From positions 124,001 through 188,000 of the forward strand of contig UEIJ01000009.1 of assembly GCA_900470195.1 (NCBI GenBank): 64,000 bases of DNA, given 5' to 3'. Position numbers and translations under genes: made by a program. Source of the DNA: Hyphomicrobiales bacterium (lineage in GTDB: Bacteria > Pseudomonadota > Alphaproteobacteria > Rhizobiales > Rhizobiaceae). Positions 51,592 to 61,192 of this stretch are shown piece after piece; position 1 is the stretch's first letter; each line of letters starts with the position of its first letter. The notes beneath the pieces are model-generated. The model made no database searches. It was not told the DNA's origin and saw only the letters and a program-made list of their open reading frames with translations.

Positions 51592-51945
51592 TCAGCGGCG
51601 CGAGAGCAGGGCCAGCAGATAGCCGACACCAAGTGCAGTGGCGAGCGAGGCAATCGGGCGTTCGCGCACCGTTGCCGTCAGCTGGGCTTCGAGGTCCTGC
51701 GCCTTGTTGCGCAAATCGTCGATGGCGTCTTCGCCCTGAATATAGGCGCTCTGGTAGGTCTCCTTCGCGCTGCGTTTGGCGTCGCGGACCGTCTGCGAAC
51801 CGAGATTGGCCAGTGTCGCCGCGATGGCGGCAATATCCTCCTTAAGCTGCTCGACCTGTGCCTGAAGGTCTTCCGCGCTGGCATCGGTCAGCGCTTCCTC
51901 GATCTTTTCTTCGATCTTGCTCGTTTTCGCGGATGCTCGCGCCAT
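51592..51945 (-). CDS. ElaB/DUF883-like membrane-anchored coiled-coil protein
   Basis: 117 residues from ATG 51945 (GGAG upstream). A long helical region (EDLQAQVEQLKEDIAAIAAT ... NKAQDLEAQLTATVRERPIA) ends in a C-terminal membrane anchor (SLATALGVGYLLALLSRR), the plan of ElaB/YqjD/DUF883 proteins, which are stress-induced and bind ribosomes or the membrane in enterics. GTTGC at 52104-52108 read with AACG at 51984 does not fit a promoter spacing, but GTTGC at 52004-52008 and AACG at 51984-51987 (16 apart) is one mismatch from a sigma-EcfG promoter on the - strand. Confidence 0.8.
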   Translation of the reverse strand: MARASAKTSKIEEKIEEALTDASAEDLQAQVEQLKEDIAAIAATLANLGSQTVRDAKRSAKETYQSAYIQGEDAIDDLRNKAQDLEAQLTATVRERPIASLATALGVGYLLALLSRR

Positions 51946-52127
51946 ATCGGCTCTCCTGTTCATTCTCTGCTTATCGCTCGGATAACGTGCGGGTGTCCCA
52001 ATGGTTGCATGCAAAGCCGCCAGCGGCAACAAAACCGACCGGTTGTTGCGCGTCATGGTAAATGGCGGCGCAAATGACCGTTATCCGCGGAAGCATCGTG
52101 TTGGCTGCTTCCGCGGATGGGCGGACC

Positions 52128-52982
52128 TTATTCGGCTTCGCCGTGCAGGATCGTGCCCTCGGGGTCCTTCTTGTAGGCTTCAGCCGAATAGGCGGGCTGC
52201 GCCTCAAGCTGCTCCTTGGTGAACTGCGTGAAGACGTTGAGCTTGTCGTCCTTGCCGCTCGCCACATCAAGATTGGCGATGGAGACGGCAACAGGCTTGG
52301 AGTTGATGCCGAGGAACCCGCCGACATCGACCACGAACGCCTCGGTCTGGCCGTCAGCCGACATCAGCACATCGCCGACCGTTCCGATCTTCGTCTCGTC
52401 GGCGCCGAAGACCGTCGCTCCGATCAGCTTGTCGGCGCTCAGTCCTTCCGACGGAACCGGTTTCATGCCGTCGGGCATGGTCCTGTCCGCCTTCTGGCTG
52501 GTGATCGTCGTTTCGGAGGCTGGCGGTTCGGCACGCGGCGCGCCATCTGCCGCGAAAGCCGCATTGCGGTCGAATGCCGGTGCCTTTTCAAGCTGTTCCT
52601 TGGTGGCATCCACGATCAGCCAGCGCTTGCCGTCATCGCGAACCACCCAGGACAGATGGTCAAAGCCGATGGCGACATTCTTTTCTCCCACGCCGAGAAA
52701 GCCGCCGACCCCGATCACCACCGCCTGCGGGCTGCCATCGGCGCCGAGGATCATGTCATTGACCGTGCCGATATTGGCGGCATTGTCCGAGGGGCCGTTA
52801 TAGACCGCCTGTCCGATGAAGCCAGACACCAGAAGCTGGCCGGGCGACGCAACGAAATATCCATTCTCGCTGGCGATCGGCTTTTCCTGTTTCTCATCGG
52901 AGAAAATCGGCGAACGGTCCTGAGCGAAAGCGGGCAGGGCGATCAGCGCGGCAAGAGCCGTGGAGGCGAGAAATCTTTTCAT
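52128..52982 (-). CDS. Exported protein with two PRC-barrel domains
   Basis: 284 residues. The signal peptide is MKRFLASTALAALIALPAFA. Two copies of a PRC-barrel unit follow: VSGFIGQAVYNGPSDNAANI with QAVVIGVGGFLGVGEKNVAI, and ADKLIGATVFGADETKIGTV with EAFVVDVGGFLGINSKPVAV. Each is followed by a similar QLEKAPAF or QLEAQPAY element. Such proteins are common, stress-induced and functionally obscure in Rhizobiales. A full sigma-EcfG promoter lies at 53050-53074, 68 bases before the start codon. Confidence 0.88.
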   Translation of the reverse strand: MKRFLASTALAALIALPAFAQDRSPIFSDEKQEKPIASENGYFVASPGQLLVSGFIGQAVYNGPSDNAANIGTVNDMILGADGSPQAVVIGVGGFLGVGEKNVAIGFDHLSWVVRDDGKRWLIVDATKEQLEKAPAFDRNAAFAADGAPRAEPPASETTITSQKADRTMPDGMKPVPSEGLSADKLIGATVFGADETKIGTVGDVLMSADGQTEAFVVDVGGFLGINSKPVAVSIANLDVASGKDDKLNVFTQFTKEQLEAQPAYSAEAYKKDPEGTILHGEAE

Positions 52983-53049
52983 GAAAACTCCTGTCGGTAA
53001 TTAAGGCAAACCGAAGGCGAGAGCCAATCTCGCCGTCAACAGGAGAAAA

Positions 53050-53074
53050 AACGAGGGGAAACGCTTTCAGTTCC
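53050..53074 (-). promoter_or_regulatory. Sigma-EcfG-type promoter for the PRC-barrel gene
   Basis: On the - strand GGAAC (53074-53070), 16-base spacer, CGTT (53053-53050): a perfect match. Confidence 0.75.
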
Positions 53075-53171
53075 GCTCAAATTCTGTGTTATTCGAACGT
53101 CTAAATTGCGAAGGCCGCGGCTTTTTGGTGGCAAAATTGCGGCAATTGGCTTTTCAGGTTGTAATTTTCGC

Positions 53172-53336
53172 TTACGCCAGCAGCAGGTAAGCTGCCCCAG
53201 CCAGCATGATGACGGCCAATCCGACATGGGCTGGCTTCAATGAGCGCTGTTGGACGGGCAGCGGATCGTCATTCCCCGCCATGGCAGTGCGTGCCGCATG
53301 TTCAAGCGTCTGGATATCCTTGAGCATCATTGGCAT
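53172..53336 (-). CDS. Tiny tail-anchored membrane protein
   Basis: 54 residues (MPMMLKDIQTLEHAARTAMA ... HVGLAVIMLAGAAYLLLA), ending in a single hydrophobic helix. GGAGGG lies just upstream; ATG 53336 or 53329 may be the start. Unrecognised, but backbone-like in composition and next to other small stress proteins. Confidence 0.5.
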   Translation of the reverse strand: MPMMLKDIQTLEHAARTAMAGNDDPLPVQQRSLKPAHVGLAVIMLAGAAYLLLA

Positions 53337-53547
53337 GTCCCTCCAGAGTTCCGGCTCAATTCCGGTCCGAGCGGAATCGCATATCCTCCCCCACGCCCGG
53401 AATTTTCCTTTAAATCCAATCCTCAAGCGCTTCGGTCGTCCTATCAGGTCTGATTTGGCGCGAATGTGCAACTGGCAAAAAGGCGGGTGCCCGAAAATCT
53501 TGCGGCATCCCGGGATTGCACGACGAAAATGCCTTCAGTATTAAAAC

Positions 53548-53561
53548 ATGACTTGCGTCAT
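53548..53561. promoter_or_regulatory. Short palindrome upstream of exbB
   Basis: ATGAC TTGC GTCAT, 103 bases before the exbB start, in an otherwise AT-rich promoter region. A candidate iron-regulator site by position; it is not a standard Fur, Irr or RirA box. Confidence 0.4.
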
Positions 53562-53663
53562 CATATTATTGGGAGTTAAGAAGAAACCCAACAGGCGGCG
53601 CGACGGCCTGCATGAAGGTTTGGTCATGTGCGCGCGGATTTGAACAATCAAAAGGCGATCGAA

Positions 53664-54635
<972 letters not shown>

Positions 54636-54640
54636 GCACC

Positions 54641-55129
54641 ATGGCTGGTAAAGTTCGCGAAGGCGGCAGTGACGATCTCGAGCTGAACCACGAGATCAAT
54701 GTGACGCCCTTCATCGACGTCATGCTGGTTCTGCTCATCATTTTCATGGTGGCGGCACCACTGGCCACGGTTGACGTAAAGGTGGACCTGCCTGCGTCGA
54801 CGGCAGCGCCCGCACCGCGCCCGGACAAGCCGCTTTATGTGACCCTGAAGGAAGACCTCAGCGTCAGCGTTGGCAATGATGTGGTGGACCGGGAACACCT
54901 CGGCGTGGCGCTGGACGGCCTGTCCGAAAAGAACAAGGAAGCGCGCATCTTCCTGCGCGCCGACAAGAATGTCGGCTATGGCGAATTGATGCGGGTGATG
55001 AACCTTCTGCGTGAAGCGGGCTATCTGAAGATCGCGCTGGTGGGTCTTGAAACCGTTGGCGCAAACGCCACAGAGACAGCACCTGCGTCTTCCACTTCCG
55101 CACCGGCACCGCAGGGAGCCGCGCAATGA
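54641..55129 (+). CDS. exbD: ExbD, TonB motor subunit
   Basis: 162 residues. A single N-terminal membrane helix follows HEINVTPFIDVMLVLLIIFM, which carries the conserved Asp of the proton path; the periplasmic domain contains IFLRADKNVGYGELMRVMNL. It begins five bases after exbB and overlaps tonB by four (ATGA). The C-terminal Ala/Pro/Ser tail is longer than in E. coli. Confidence 0.95.
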   Translation: MAGKVREGGSDDLELNHEINVTPFIDVMLVLLIIFMVAAPLATVDVKVDLPASTAAPAPRPDKPLYVTLKEDLSVSVGNDVVDREHLGVALDGLSEKNKEARIFLRADKNVGYGELMRVMNLLREAGYLKIALVGLETVGANATETAPASSTSAPAPQGAAQ

Positions 55130-56100
55130 ATGCACTCCCGCCCGAGCATCCCCCGATAAAGGTGGCTTCGGCCGACGTTCACCATCATTCCTTCTGGCAT
55201 GATGCAGGGCGCTGGCTCGGCGCGGGCATTCTTGTTCTGACCGTTCATGCCGCCGGTGCCTATGCCATCCACATGGCACAGGAAGAAGACCAGCCTGACG
55301 GCACGCAGGTTGCCGCGATGGTGGTGGAACTTGCGCCGGAGCCGGAAGCGCCGATGGAAGAACAGGTTGCGGAGGAAGCCCAGCCGGAAACGGCTGAAGC
55401 GCCGCAAGAACAGGCAGAGCCGGAGCCGCAACCGGAACCCGTGCAGGAAGAGCCGACACCGCCCGAACCGGAAGAGGTGACGCCGCCCGAACCCGCGCCC
55501 GAACCGCAGGCCGTTCAGGAACCGGAAGAAGTTATCCCGGATGTGGTCGAGGCTGAAAAGCCCGAAGTCGCCGTTCCACTGCCGGTTGAAAAGCCCGAGG
55601 TAAAGCCGGAACCCAAGCCGGAGCCGAAGCCGGAACCGAAAAAGGTCGAGAAGCCGAAGCCGGAAAAGCCCAAGCAGCCCAAGGCCGAAAAGCCGAAGCC
55701 CAAGAAGGCTGAAAAGGCACTGGAAACCCGTCAGGCCGCCGCGCCGCGTATGGATGCTGACAGTGGGACAAAAACGACTGCCAACCGACGCGGACAGAAT
55801 TCTGCCGAGGCGGGGGTGAGTTCGGACAAGTGGAAGTCCAAACTTTATTCGCACATGATAAGGCGTACTCGTTACCTGAAACGCCAATTGGGAAGGGATG
55901 CCAGAGGCGTCTTGCAGCTTCAAATCGTCGTGGATCCTTCGGGAAATATCCTTTCCGCGAAGCTGGCGGGATCATCGGGTAATCCAAAATTGGATCAGCT
56001 TGCGCTTGAGGCGGCAAAACGAGCTTCCCCTTTGCCCGCGCCTCCTGCTGCTTTGGCTCAGCCCCGGAATGCAGTTTTGGTGCCTATGAAGTTTGAATAG
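55126..56100 (+). CDS. tonB: TonB energy-transducing protein
   Basis: 324 residues: one membrane anchor (GRWLGAGILVLTVHAAGAYA), a very long Pro/Glu then Pro/Lys region (about 70-200, with repeats of the type EPKPEPKP) that spans the periplasm, and the C-terminal domain YLKRQLGRDARGVLQLQIVV, GNPKLDQLALEAAKRASPLP, ending LVPMKFE. Partner of ExbB/ExbD. Confidence 0.95.
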   Translation: MNALPPEHPPIKVASADVHHHSFWHDAGRWLGAGILVLTVHAAGAYAIHMAQEEDQPDGTQVAAMVVELAPEPEAPMEEQVAEEAQPETAEAPQEQAEPEPQPEPVQEEPTPPEPEEVTPPEPAPEPQAVQEPEEVIPDVVEAEKPEVAVPLPVEKPEVKPEPKPEPKPEPKKVEKPKPEKPKQPKAEKPKPKKAEKALETRQAAAPRMDADSGTKTTANRRGQNSAEAGVSSDKWKSKLYSHMIRRTRYLKRQLGRDARGVLQLQIVVDPSGNILSAKLAGSSGNPKLDQLALEAAKRASPLPAPPAALAQPRNAVLVPMKFE

Positions 56101-56116
56101 TGTTGAAATAAGAGAA

Positions 56117-56144
56117 GCCGGTCTGGAAATCAGACCGGCCTTTT
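56117..56144 (+). terminator. Terminator after tonB
   Basis: GCCGGTCTG / CAGACCGGC stem (56117-56125, 56131-56139) with a GAAAT loop, then CTTTTC. Confidence 0.85.
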
Positions 56145-56156
56145 CATTGTCAGCGA

Positions 56157-56927
56157 TCACTCCACAAATCCGAACATCGGGCCATAGCCTCCATGCCAGG
56201 ATATATCGTTCCGCTCCAGCGTTGGAACGTAAATGCCAGCACCGCCGCCGCCATCCAGAAACAGGGCGTTCGGGCATTCAAGATGGTCTCGAAACAGTTT
56301 TGCAAAGTCGTGGAAGTTGACCGCATCTTCACTGACCGCGAAGCGGATCGCGCCGCCATCGCAAACGCCGACGCCGCTGCGCCGTGTCCTGTCGGTCGAG
56401 CCGACGATGAAAATCGGATTGATCCTGTTGCGGATAACCAGCATCGGCCCGGACTGGGTGGCCAGTCGCGGCTTGATCTTCTGTTTCAGGAAACGGTCCG
56501 TCGCCAGGATTTCCGCGCCCTTTTCGCCGAGATAGAAGATGCCGTTCGGCTTCTTGTAGAAGTTCGGCACCGGACCGGAGCGGTGGACGGCTGTGGTCTT
56601 GCTTGCCGGGCGAAGCTCGCGGCCATCTTCGACATAGAGACCCATCGGTGAAAAATCAGGCTGGTACATTCCGGCATTGAGCGCGAAAACCAGATTTTTG
56701 CCCCGGCTTGCGGCAGCGTCGGCCAGTTTTGAAAAATTGCGGTACGGCTCGCCATCCGCATTCTTCCAGAACAGGCGCAAGCCGTCAGCTTTCGCGTCGC
56801 AGATGACGTAGTTCGTGTTTTCATATGCTTCGCGGTTGCAAGCTTCAGCCCGGCCCGGCTGCGTCAGGGCAGCAATCGCGGCAAACATCAGGGCGGCAGC
56901 GAACAGGGCTCGCCTGAGAAGAATCAT
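56157..56927 (-). CDS. Exported phosphodiester glycosidase family protein
   Basis: 256 residues from ATG 56927, with a signal peptide ending near GRAEA. The body has KNLVFALNAGMYQPDFSPMG, VHRSGPVPNFYKKPNGIFYL, GPMLVIRNRINP and CPNALFLDGGGGAGIY, the conserved pattern of the NAGPA/DUF2233 (YcdF-like) family of phosphodiester glycosidases. The frame is open far upstream (to 57758), but that part lies inside macB and is not real. It lies 29 bases downstream of macB on the same strand, so may be co-transcribed. Substrate unknown. Confidence 0.85.
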   Translation of the reverse strand: MILLRRALFAAALMFAAIAALTQPGRAEACNREAYENTNYVICDAKADGLRLFWKNADGEPYRNFSKLADAAASRGKNLVFALNAGMYQPDFSPMGLYVEDGRELRPASKTTAVHRSGPVPNFYKKPNGIFYLGEKGAEILATDRFLKQKIKPRLATQSGPMLVIRNRINPIFIVGSTDRTRRSGVGVCDGGAIRFAVSEDAVNFHDFAKLFRDHLECPNALFLDGGGGAGIYVPTLERNDISWHGGYGPMFGFVE

Positions 56928-56956
56928 CTGTGCACTGCCTTTGGCTCGAAAATGCT

Positions 56957-58912
56957 TTATTCGGATGACAGTGCCACAGCCGGGAGCAGGCGGGAAGCCT
57001 TGCGCGCTGGCAGGAAGCCGAAGATCAAGCCGGTGGCGAAAGCGCAGGCGAAGGCCAGCAGAACAGGCCCGACACTGTAACCAACCGAAAGACCGGCCCA
57101 GCCCGCGATGGCAGCAGCGCCGAGCCCGATCACGACGCCAAATGCGCCGCCAATGGCCGAAACGGTCAATGCTTCGGTGATGAATTGCAGCAGAATATCG
57201 CGCCGCCTTGCGCCTGTTGCCATGCGCACGCCGATCTCGCGGGTGCGTTCTGTCACGCTCACCAGCATGATGTTCATGACGCCGATGCCGCCGACGAGAA
57301 GCGAGATTGCCGCGACAGACCCCAGAAACAGCGTCATCGTGTTGCCCATCGCCGTCGCATCCTCGCGGATGGAGGACATGTTGGTTATCATCGTGTCCTG
57401 TTTCTTGTGGCGCTGGTCGAGCAGGTCCTGAATCTGTTCCTGCGTTGTGTTGATGAGGTCGGAATCCTTCACCTGCACGGTGATGGTGCGCACATATTTC
57501 TGGCCGAACAGCCGCAGATTGCCGGTCGAAAGCGGCACGACCACCACATCGTCCTGATCCGAACCGCCAAAGCCCGCGCCCTTGGGTTCCAGTGTTCCGA
57601 TCACCTGAAACGGAATTTTCTGGATCAGGATATATTGGCCGATCGGGTTGCTGCTGTCGGGAAACAAGGTGTTGACGACGGTTTTGCCCAGCACGGCGAC
57701 GGGCGCATAATTGTCCAGATCGCTCTGGCTGATGAAGTCGCCGGTCGCAACCTTCCACGACTTGGCTTCGGAAAAGGCGGGGACGGTGCCGTTTGCCTGC
57801 GACTGGTAATCGACATTGCCGCGGCGCAGCGTCACCGTGCCGGTCACTTCCGGGACCGCGGTCTTGATGTTCGGCAATTCCAGAATGGCGGTGGCATCCT
57901 CGGGAACCAGCGTCGCTATCGAGCCCGTTCCGCGAAAGCCCGCCATGGATGGGCGCACCAGAATGAGATCGGTGCCCATGGCATTGATGCGGTCGAGAAT
58001 CGAGTTCTGCGCACCGGTGCCGATGGCGAGCATCGTCACCACGGAACTGACGCCGATGATGATGCCGAGCAGGGTGAGGACCGTGCGGAAGATGTTGGCC
58101 TTCAGCGCACGCATCGCCATCTTCACCGCTTCCGAAACATCGGCGATGCGGGCGGAACTGCCGTCAAGCGTCTGGCGGAGGCGGAGAGGGGCCTGCGTAT
58201 CCGGAATGGCGCGCTTCACCGTATCGGACAGGATCTGCCCGTCGCGGATTTCGATCAGACGGTCGGCGCGTTCGGCCACTTCGCGGGCATGGGTGATGAC
58301 GATGACGGTATGGCCTTGCTCGTGCATGGAGCGCAGCAGTTCCATCACGTCCTCACCGCTCTGGCTGTCGAGTGCGCCGGTCGGTTCGTCGGCAAGGATG
58401 ATGCGCCCGCCATTCATCAGCGCGCGGGCGATGGAAACACGCTGCTGCTGGCCGCCGGAAAGCTGGTTCGGGCGATGATCGAGGCGGTCGCCAAGCTTCA
58501 ACTGGTTGAGCAGTTCGGCGGCGCGGGCATGGCGTTCGGATGCGGGCAGGCCTGCATAGATCGCGGGAACCTCGACGTTTTCCTGCGCTGTCGAGGTCGA
58601 GATAAGATTATAGCTCTGGAAAACGAAGCCGAAAGTGCGGCGGCGCAGCGCTGCCAGCGCATCGGCATCCAGCGTCGAGACGTCCTCGCCGTCGAGCAGA
58701 TATTGCCCGCCGCTGGGGCTGTCGAGACAGCCCAGAATGTTCATCAGCGTCGACTTGCCGGAGCCGGAAGCGCCCATGATCGCGACGAATTCGCCCGCCT
58801 GAATATCGAGCGTGATACCGTGCAGCACCTCAACGGCAAGATCGCCATTGTGATAGGTCTTGCGAATGTCATCCAGTCTGATGAGAGGCGTGTCGGTCAT
58901 TTGACGGCTCAT
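56957..58912 (-). CDS. macB: MacB, ABC efflux permease/ATPase
   Basis: 651 residues. ABC domain: Walker [12 protein letters not shown]-loop FVFQSYNL, signature [15 protein letters not shown], Walker [12 protein letters not shown]. Then a membrane helix near 270-300, a large periplasmic MacB domain, and three C-terminal helices ([40 protein letters not shown]). A homodimeric mechanotransmission pump for macrolides, peptides or envelope substrates that works with MacA and TolC. ATG 58912 shares one base with the macA stop; ATG 58900 is an alternative. Confidence 0.94.
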   Translation of the reverse strand: MSRQMTDTPLIRLDDIRKTYHNGDLAVEVLHGITLDIQAGEFVAIMGASGSGKSTLMNILGCLDSPSGGQYLLDGEDVSTLDADALAALRRRTFGFVFQSYNLISTSTAQENVEVPAIYAGLPASERHARAAELLNQLKLGDRLDHRPNQLSGGQQQRVSIARALMNGGRIILADEPTGALDSQSGEDVMELLRSMHEQGHTVIVITHAREVAERADRLIEIRDGQILSDTVKRAIPDTQAPLRLRQTLDGSSARIADVSEAVKMAMRALKANIFRTVLTLLGIIIGVSSVVTMLAIGTGAQNSILDRINAMGTDLILVRPSMAGFRGTGSIATLVPEDATAILELPNIKTAVPEVTGTVTLRRGNVDYQSQANGTVPAFSEAKSWKVATGDFISQSDLDNYAPVAVLGKTVVNTLFPDSSNPIGQYILIQKIPFQVIGTLEPKGAGFGGSDQDDVVVVPLSTGNLRLFGQKYVRTITVQVKDSDLINTTQEQIQDLLDQRHKKQDTMITNMSSIREDATAMGNTMTLFLGSVAAISLLVGGIGVMNIMLVSVTERTREIGVRMATGARRRDILLQFITEALTVSAIGGAFGVVIGLGAAAIAGWAGLSVGYSVGPVLLAFACAFATGLIFGFLPARKASRLLPAVALSSE

Positions 58913-60177
58913 CAGAACAGGCGCATGCCGGGCCTGCGGCCGCGCTGTCCCGCGGCGGCTTCGGCACCGCTGGAAGCGCTGGTGACGATGACCTTGTCGC
59001 CTTCTTCGAGCCCGCTCCTGATCTCGGTCTGCACGCGATTACGCACGCCGATTTCGACCTGACGTTCGGTGACTGCGCCATTGTCGCTTACGACCTTCAC
59101 CGAAATCTGCGGCTTGCCTCTCTGGTTCTGGCCTTTCTGATTCTGGTCGGCACGCTTGTAGTTCAGCGCCGAGGAGGGGACGATCAACACGTCCTTTGCT
59201 TCATCAAGAATGAAATAGACCTGCGTGCTCATATTGATCATCAGCTCGCCGGTCGGATTCGGAACGTCGAACAGGGCGTAATAGAGAACGACATTGTTCT
59301 CGGTCGCGGGCGTCGGCTTGATCTGGCGGAGCGTGCCGGTGAAACGCTTTTCGGGCTGGCCGAGCAGGGTAAAATAGACCGGCATTCCGGGCTTCAGCCT
59401 GCCGATGTCGGCCTCTGACACCTGTGCTTCCACGGTCATGACCTTGAGATCGGCCACGGTGACGATGGTCGGCGCGCTCTGCACTGCATTCAGCGTTTCG
59501 CCTTCCTTGGCGGCCTGATCGACGACCGTGCCTTCCATGGGGCTGTAAATCTTGGTGTAGCCGAGATCGACCTTGTCGCTGGCAAGCTGTGCTTCCTGCT
59601 GGCGGATCTGCGCGCCGAGCGCCTTCACGTCAGCATCGGCCATGGCGAGGTCGGCATCGGCCTGATCGACGGTGGACTGTGATACGCCCCGCGTGGCCAG
59701 AAGCGAGCGCTGGCGGGCCGCATTGGCCTTTTTCAACGTCAGCTGTGCCTGTTTGCTCAGAAGCTGCGCCTTGAGATTATCGAGCTGGGCGCTTGCGATT
59801 TCCACCTTCTTCTCGAAGGGCGACGGGTCGATTTCAGCGATGAGCTGGCCTTGCTTCACCTGATCGCCCACTTCGACCTTCACGCTTTTGAGCTGGCCGG
59901 AGACCTGCGCGCCGACATTGATGCTGCGCAGCGCGCTGAGCGTGCCGACGGCGGTAATGGCGTTCTCGATGTCGCCCCGCGTGACTGTTTCGGCGAGATA
60001 ATTCGTCTTCTGTCCGCCAGCTTCGCCCGAGCCGTAGAAATACCAGCCGACGCCCAACGCGATTGCAGCCAGCAAAAGCCAGAGCCACCAGCGGCGCGCC
60101 TTGCGTGGGGCACTCTTCGGCGACGGTGCCTTGCGCTGCCCGGTTTTGGAAGAATCCGAAGTTGTAAGCACCGTCAA
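58912..60177 (-). CDS. macA: MacA, periplasmic adaptor of the MacAB pump
   Basis: 421 residues: a membrane anchor ([20 protein letters not shown]), then biotinyl-lipoyl, alpha-hairpin and beta-barrel segments ([48 protein letters not shown] at the end). It is the membrane-fusion protein for the following macB gene, with which it overlaps by one base. The outer-membrane TolC partner is not encoded here. Confidence 0.93.
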   Translation of the reverse strand: MTVLTTSDSSKTGQRKAPSPKSAPRKARRWWLWLLLAAIALGVGWYFYGSGEAGGQKTNYLAETVTRGDIENAITAVGTLSALRSINVGAQVSGQLKSVKVEVGDQVKQGQLIAEIDPSPFEKKVEIASAQLDNLKAQLLSKQAQLTLKKANAARQRSLLATRGVSQSTVDQADADLAMADADVKALGAQIRQQEAQLASDKVDLGYTKIYSPMEGTVVDQAAKEGETLNAVQSAPTIVTVADLKVMTVEAQVSEADIGRLKPGMPVYFTLLGQPEKRFTGTLRQIKPTPATENNVVLYYALFDVPNPTGELMINMSTQVYFILDEAKDVLIVPSSALNYKRADQNQKGQNQRGKPQISVKVVSDNGAVTERQVEIGVRNRVQTEIRSGLEEGDKVIVTSASSGAEAAAGQRGRRPGMRLF

Positions 60178-60672
60178 ACCCTCAAAGCTTTCAGAACCGC
60201 CGTCGTCGGAGATTCGTTATCATGTCCCGCATAATTTCTGCCGCATGCAACCAAAGCGGGACGTCGCGCGCTCTGATCGCACATTGCTTTCGGGATATCT
60301 ATGCTTCTCCGGTCAGGATTTCATCTTAATTATTTGTCATGCAATAATTGCCGGTGACACAAAGGCTGGAGGCTTCCCTGTGGCTGGCGGCAATCGCGTG
60401 GACAGCAAGCGGTGAAGCATCGAAAGTTGGCGTCAAGATACAACTGCAAGTTATTCTTTCCAGTTTTGACGGCAAAAGAAAATCTGGTATAAAAATTAAG
60501 TGTTCTTAAATTATATCATGCTGAAATAAGGCCGGGAAATTACAATCAGAAAGTAGACTGAAGAATTAAGAACGTGGCTGTCCAGAAAGGCGGATGGTCG
60601 GCGCATGCATGATGCATGTTGCTTCAAACTGGCATGGGAATAAGGTTTCACTGCTCTTGGACGGGAGGGCAA
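60178..60672. other. macA-tadE intergenic region
   Basis: 495 bases with no supported gene. They contain the divergent promoter regions, an AT-rich stretch at about 60480-60530, and GGGAGG at 60663-60668 as the ribosome site of the next gene. Confidence 0.45.
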
Positions 60673-61170
60673 ATGGCTTACCTTATTATGGGGCGGAAAA
60701 AGTTCTTATTTGTGAGGAACAGGTTTCACACCGTGTTCCGAAGAATACCTTCATTACGGTCTTTCGATCGAAATAAAAGCGGCACGGCAGCGGTCGAGTT
60801 CGCAATATTGGCGCCGGTATTTCTTTTGATATTGATGGGCATGATTGCGTTCGGCCTTTATCTGGGCGTGGCGAATGCCGTGCAGCAGCTTGCGGCTGAC
60901 GCGACCCGGACGGCATTGGCGGGCATCGATCCGCCGGAGCGGCTCACCCTGGCGACCAGCTATATCCAGAAGAACGCGGCGAAATATTCGCTGATCGATC
61001 CGGCAAAGATGCAGGTGAATGTCGACAATGCTCAGTCCGATCCGAACCAGTTCACGGTGACGATCCGCTACGACGCGGAAAACCTGCCGATCTGGAACCT
61101 GATGACGGGCCTGCCGCTTCCGGACACGACCATCACGAGAGCATCGACAATAAGGCTTGGCGGAATCTGA
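60673..61170 (+). CDS. TadE-family pilus-assembly-like protein
   Basis: 165 residues from ATG 60673. The N-terminal TadE motif is KSGTAAVEFAILAPVFLLIL, a pilin-like membrane helix after a basic tail; the rest is a small periplasmic domain. Tad systems build Flp pili, but no secretion ATPase or pilin gene lies nearby, so this is a stand-alone TadE/TadG pair. Followed after 22 bases by the TadG-like gene. Confidence 0.85.
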   Translation: MAYLIMGRKKFLFVRNRFHTVFRRIPSLRSFDRNKSGTAAVEFAILAPVFLLILMGMIAFGLYLGVANAVQQLAADATRTALAGIDPPERLTLATSYIQKNAAKYSLIDPAKMQVNVDNAQSDPNQFTVTIRYDAENLPIWNLMTGLPLPDTTITRASTIRLGGI

Positions 61171-61192
61171 GGCAGGGTGGGGGGCATTCGAT

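Noticed and set aside
56157-57758. 533-codon version of the glycosidase gene
   Set aside because: The upstream part lies inside macB in another frame and is Arg-rich nonsense; the signal peptide at 56927 defines the start.
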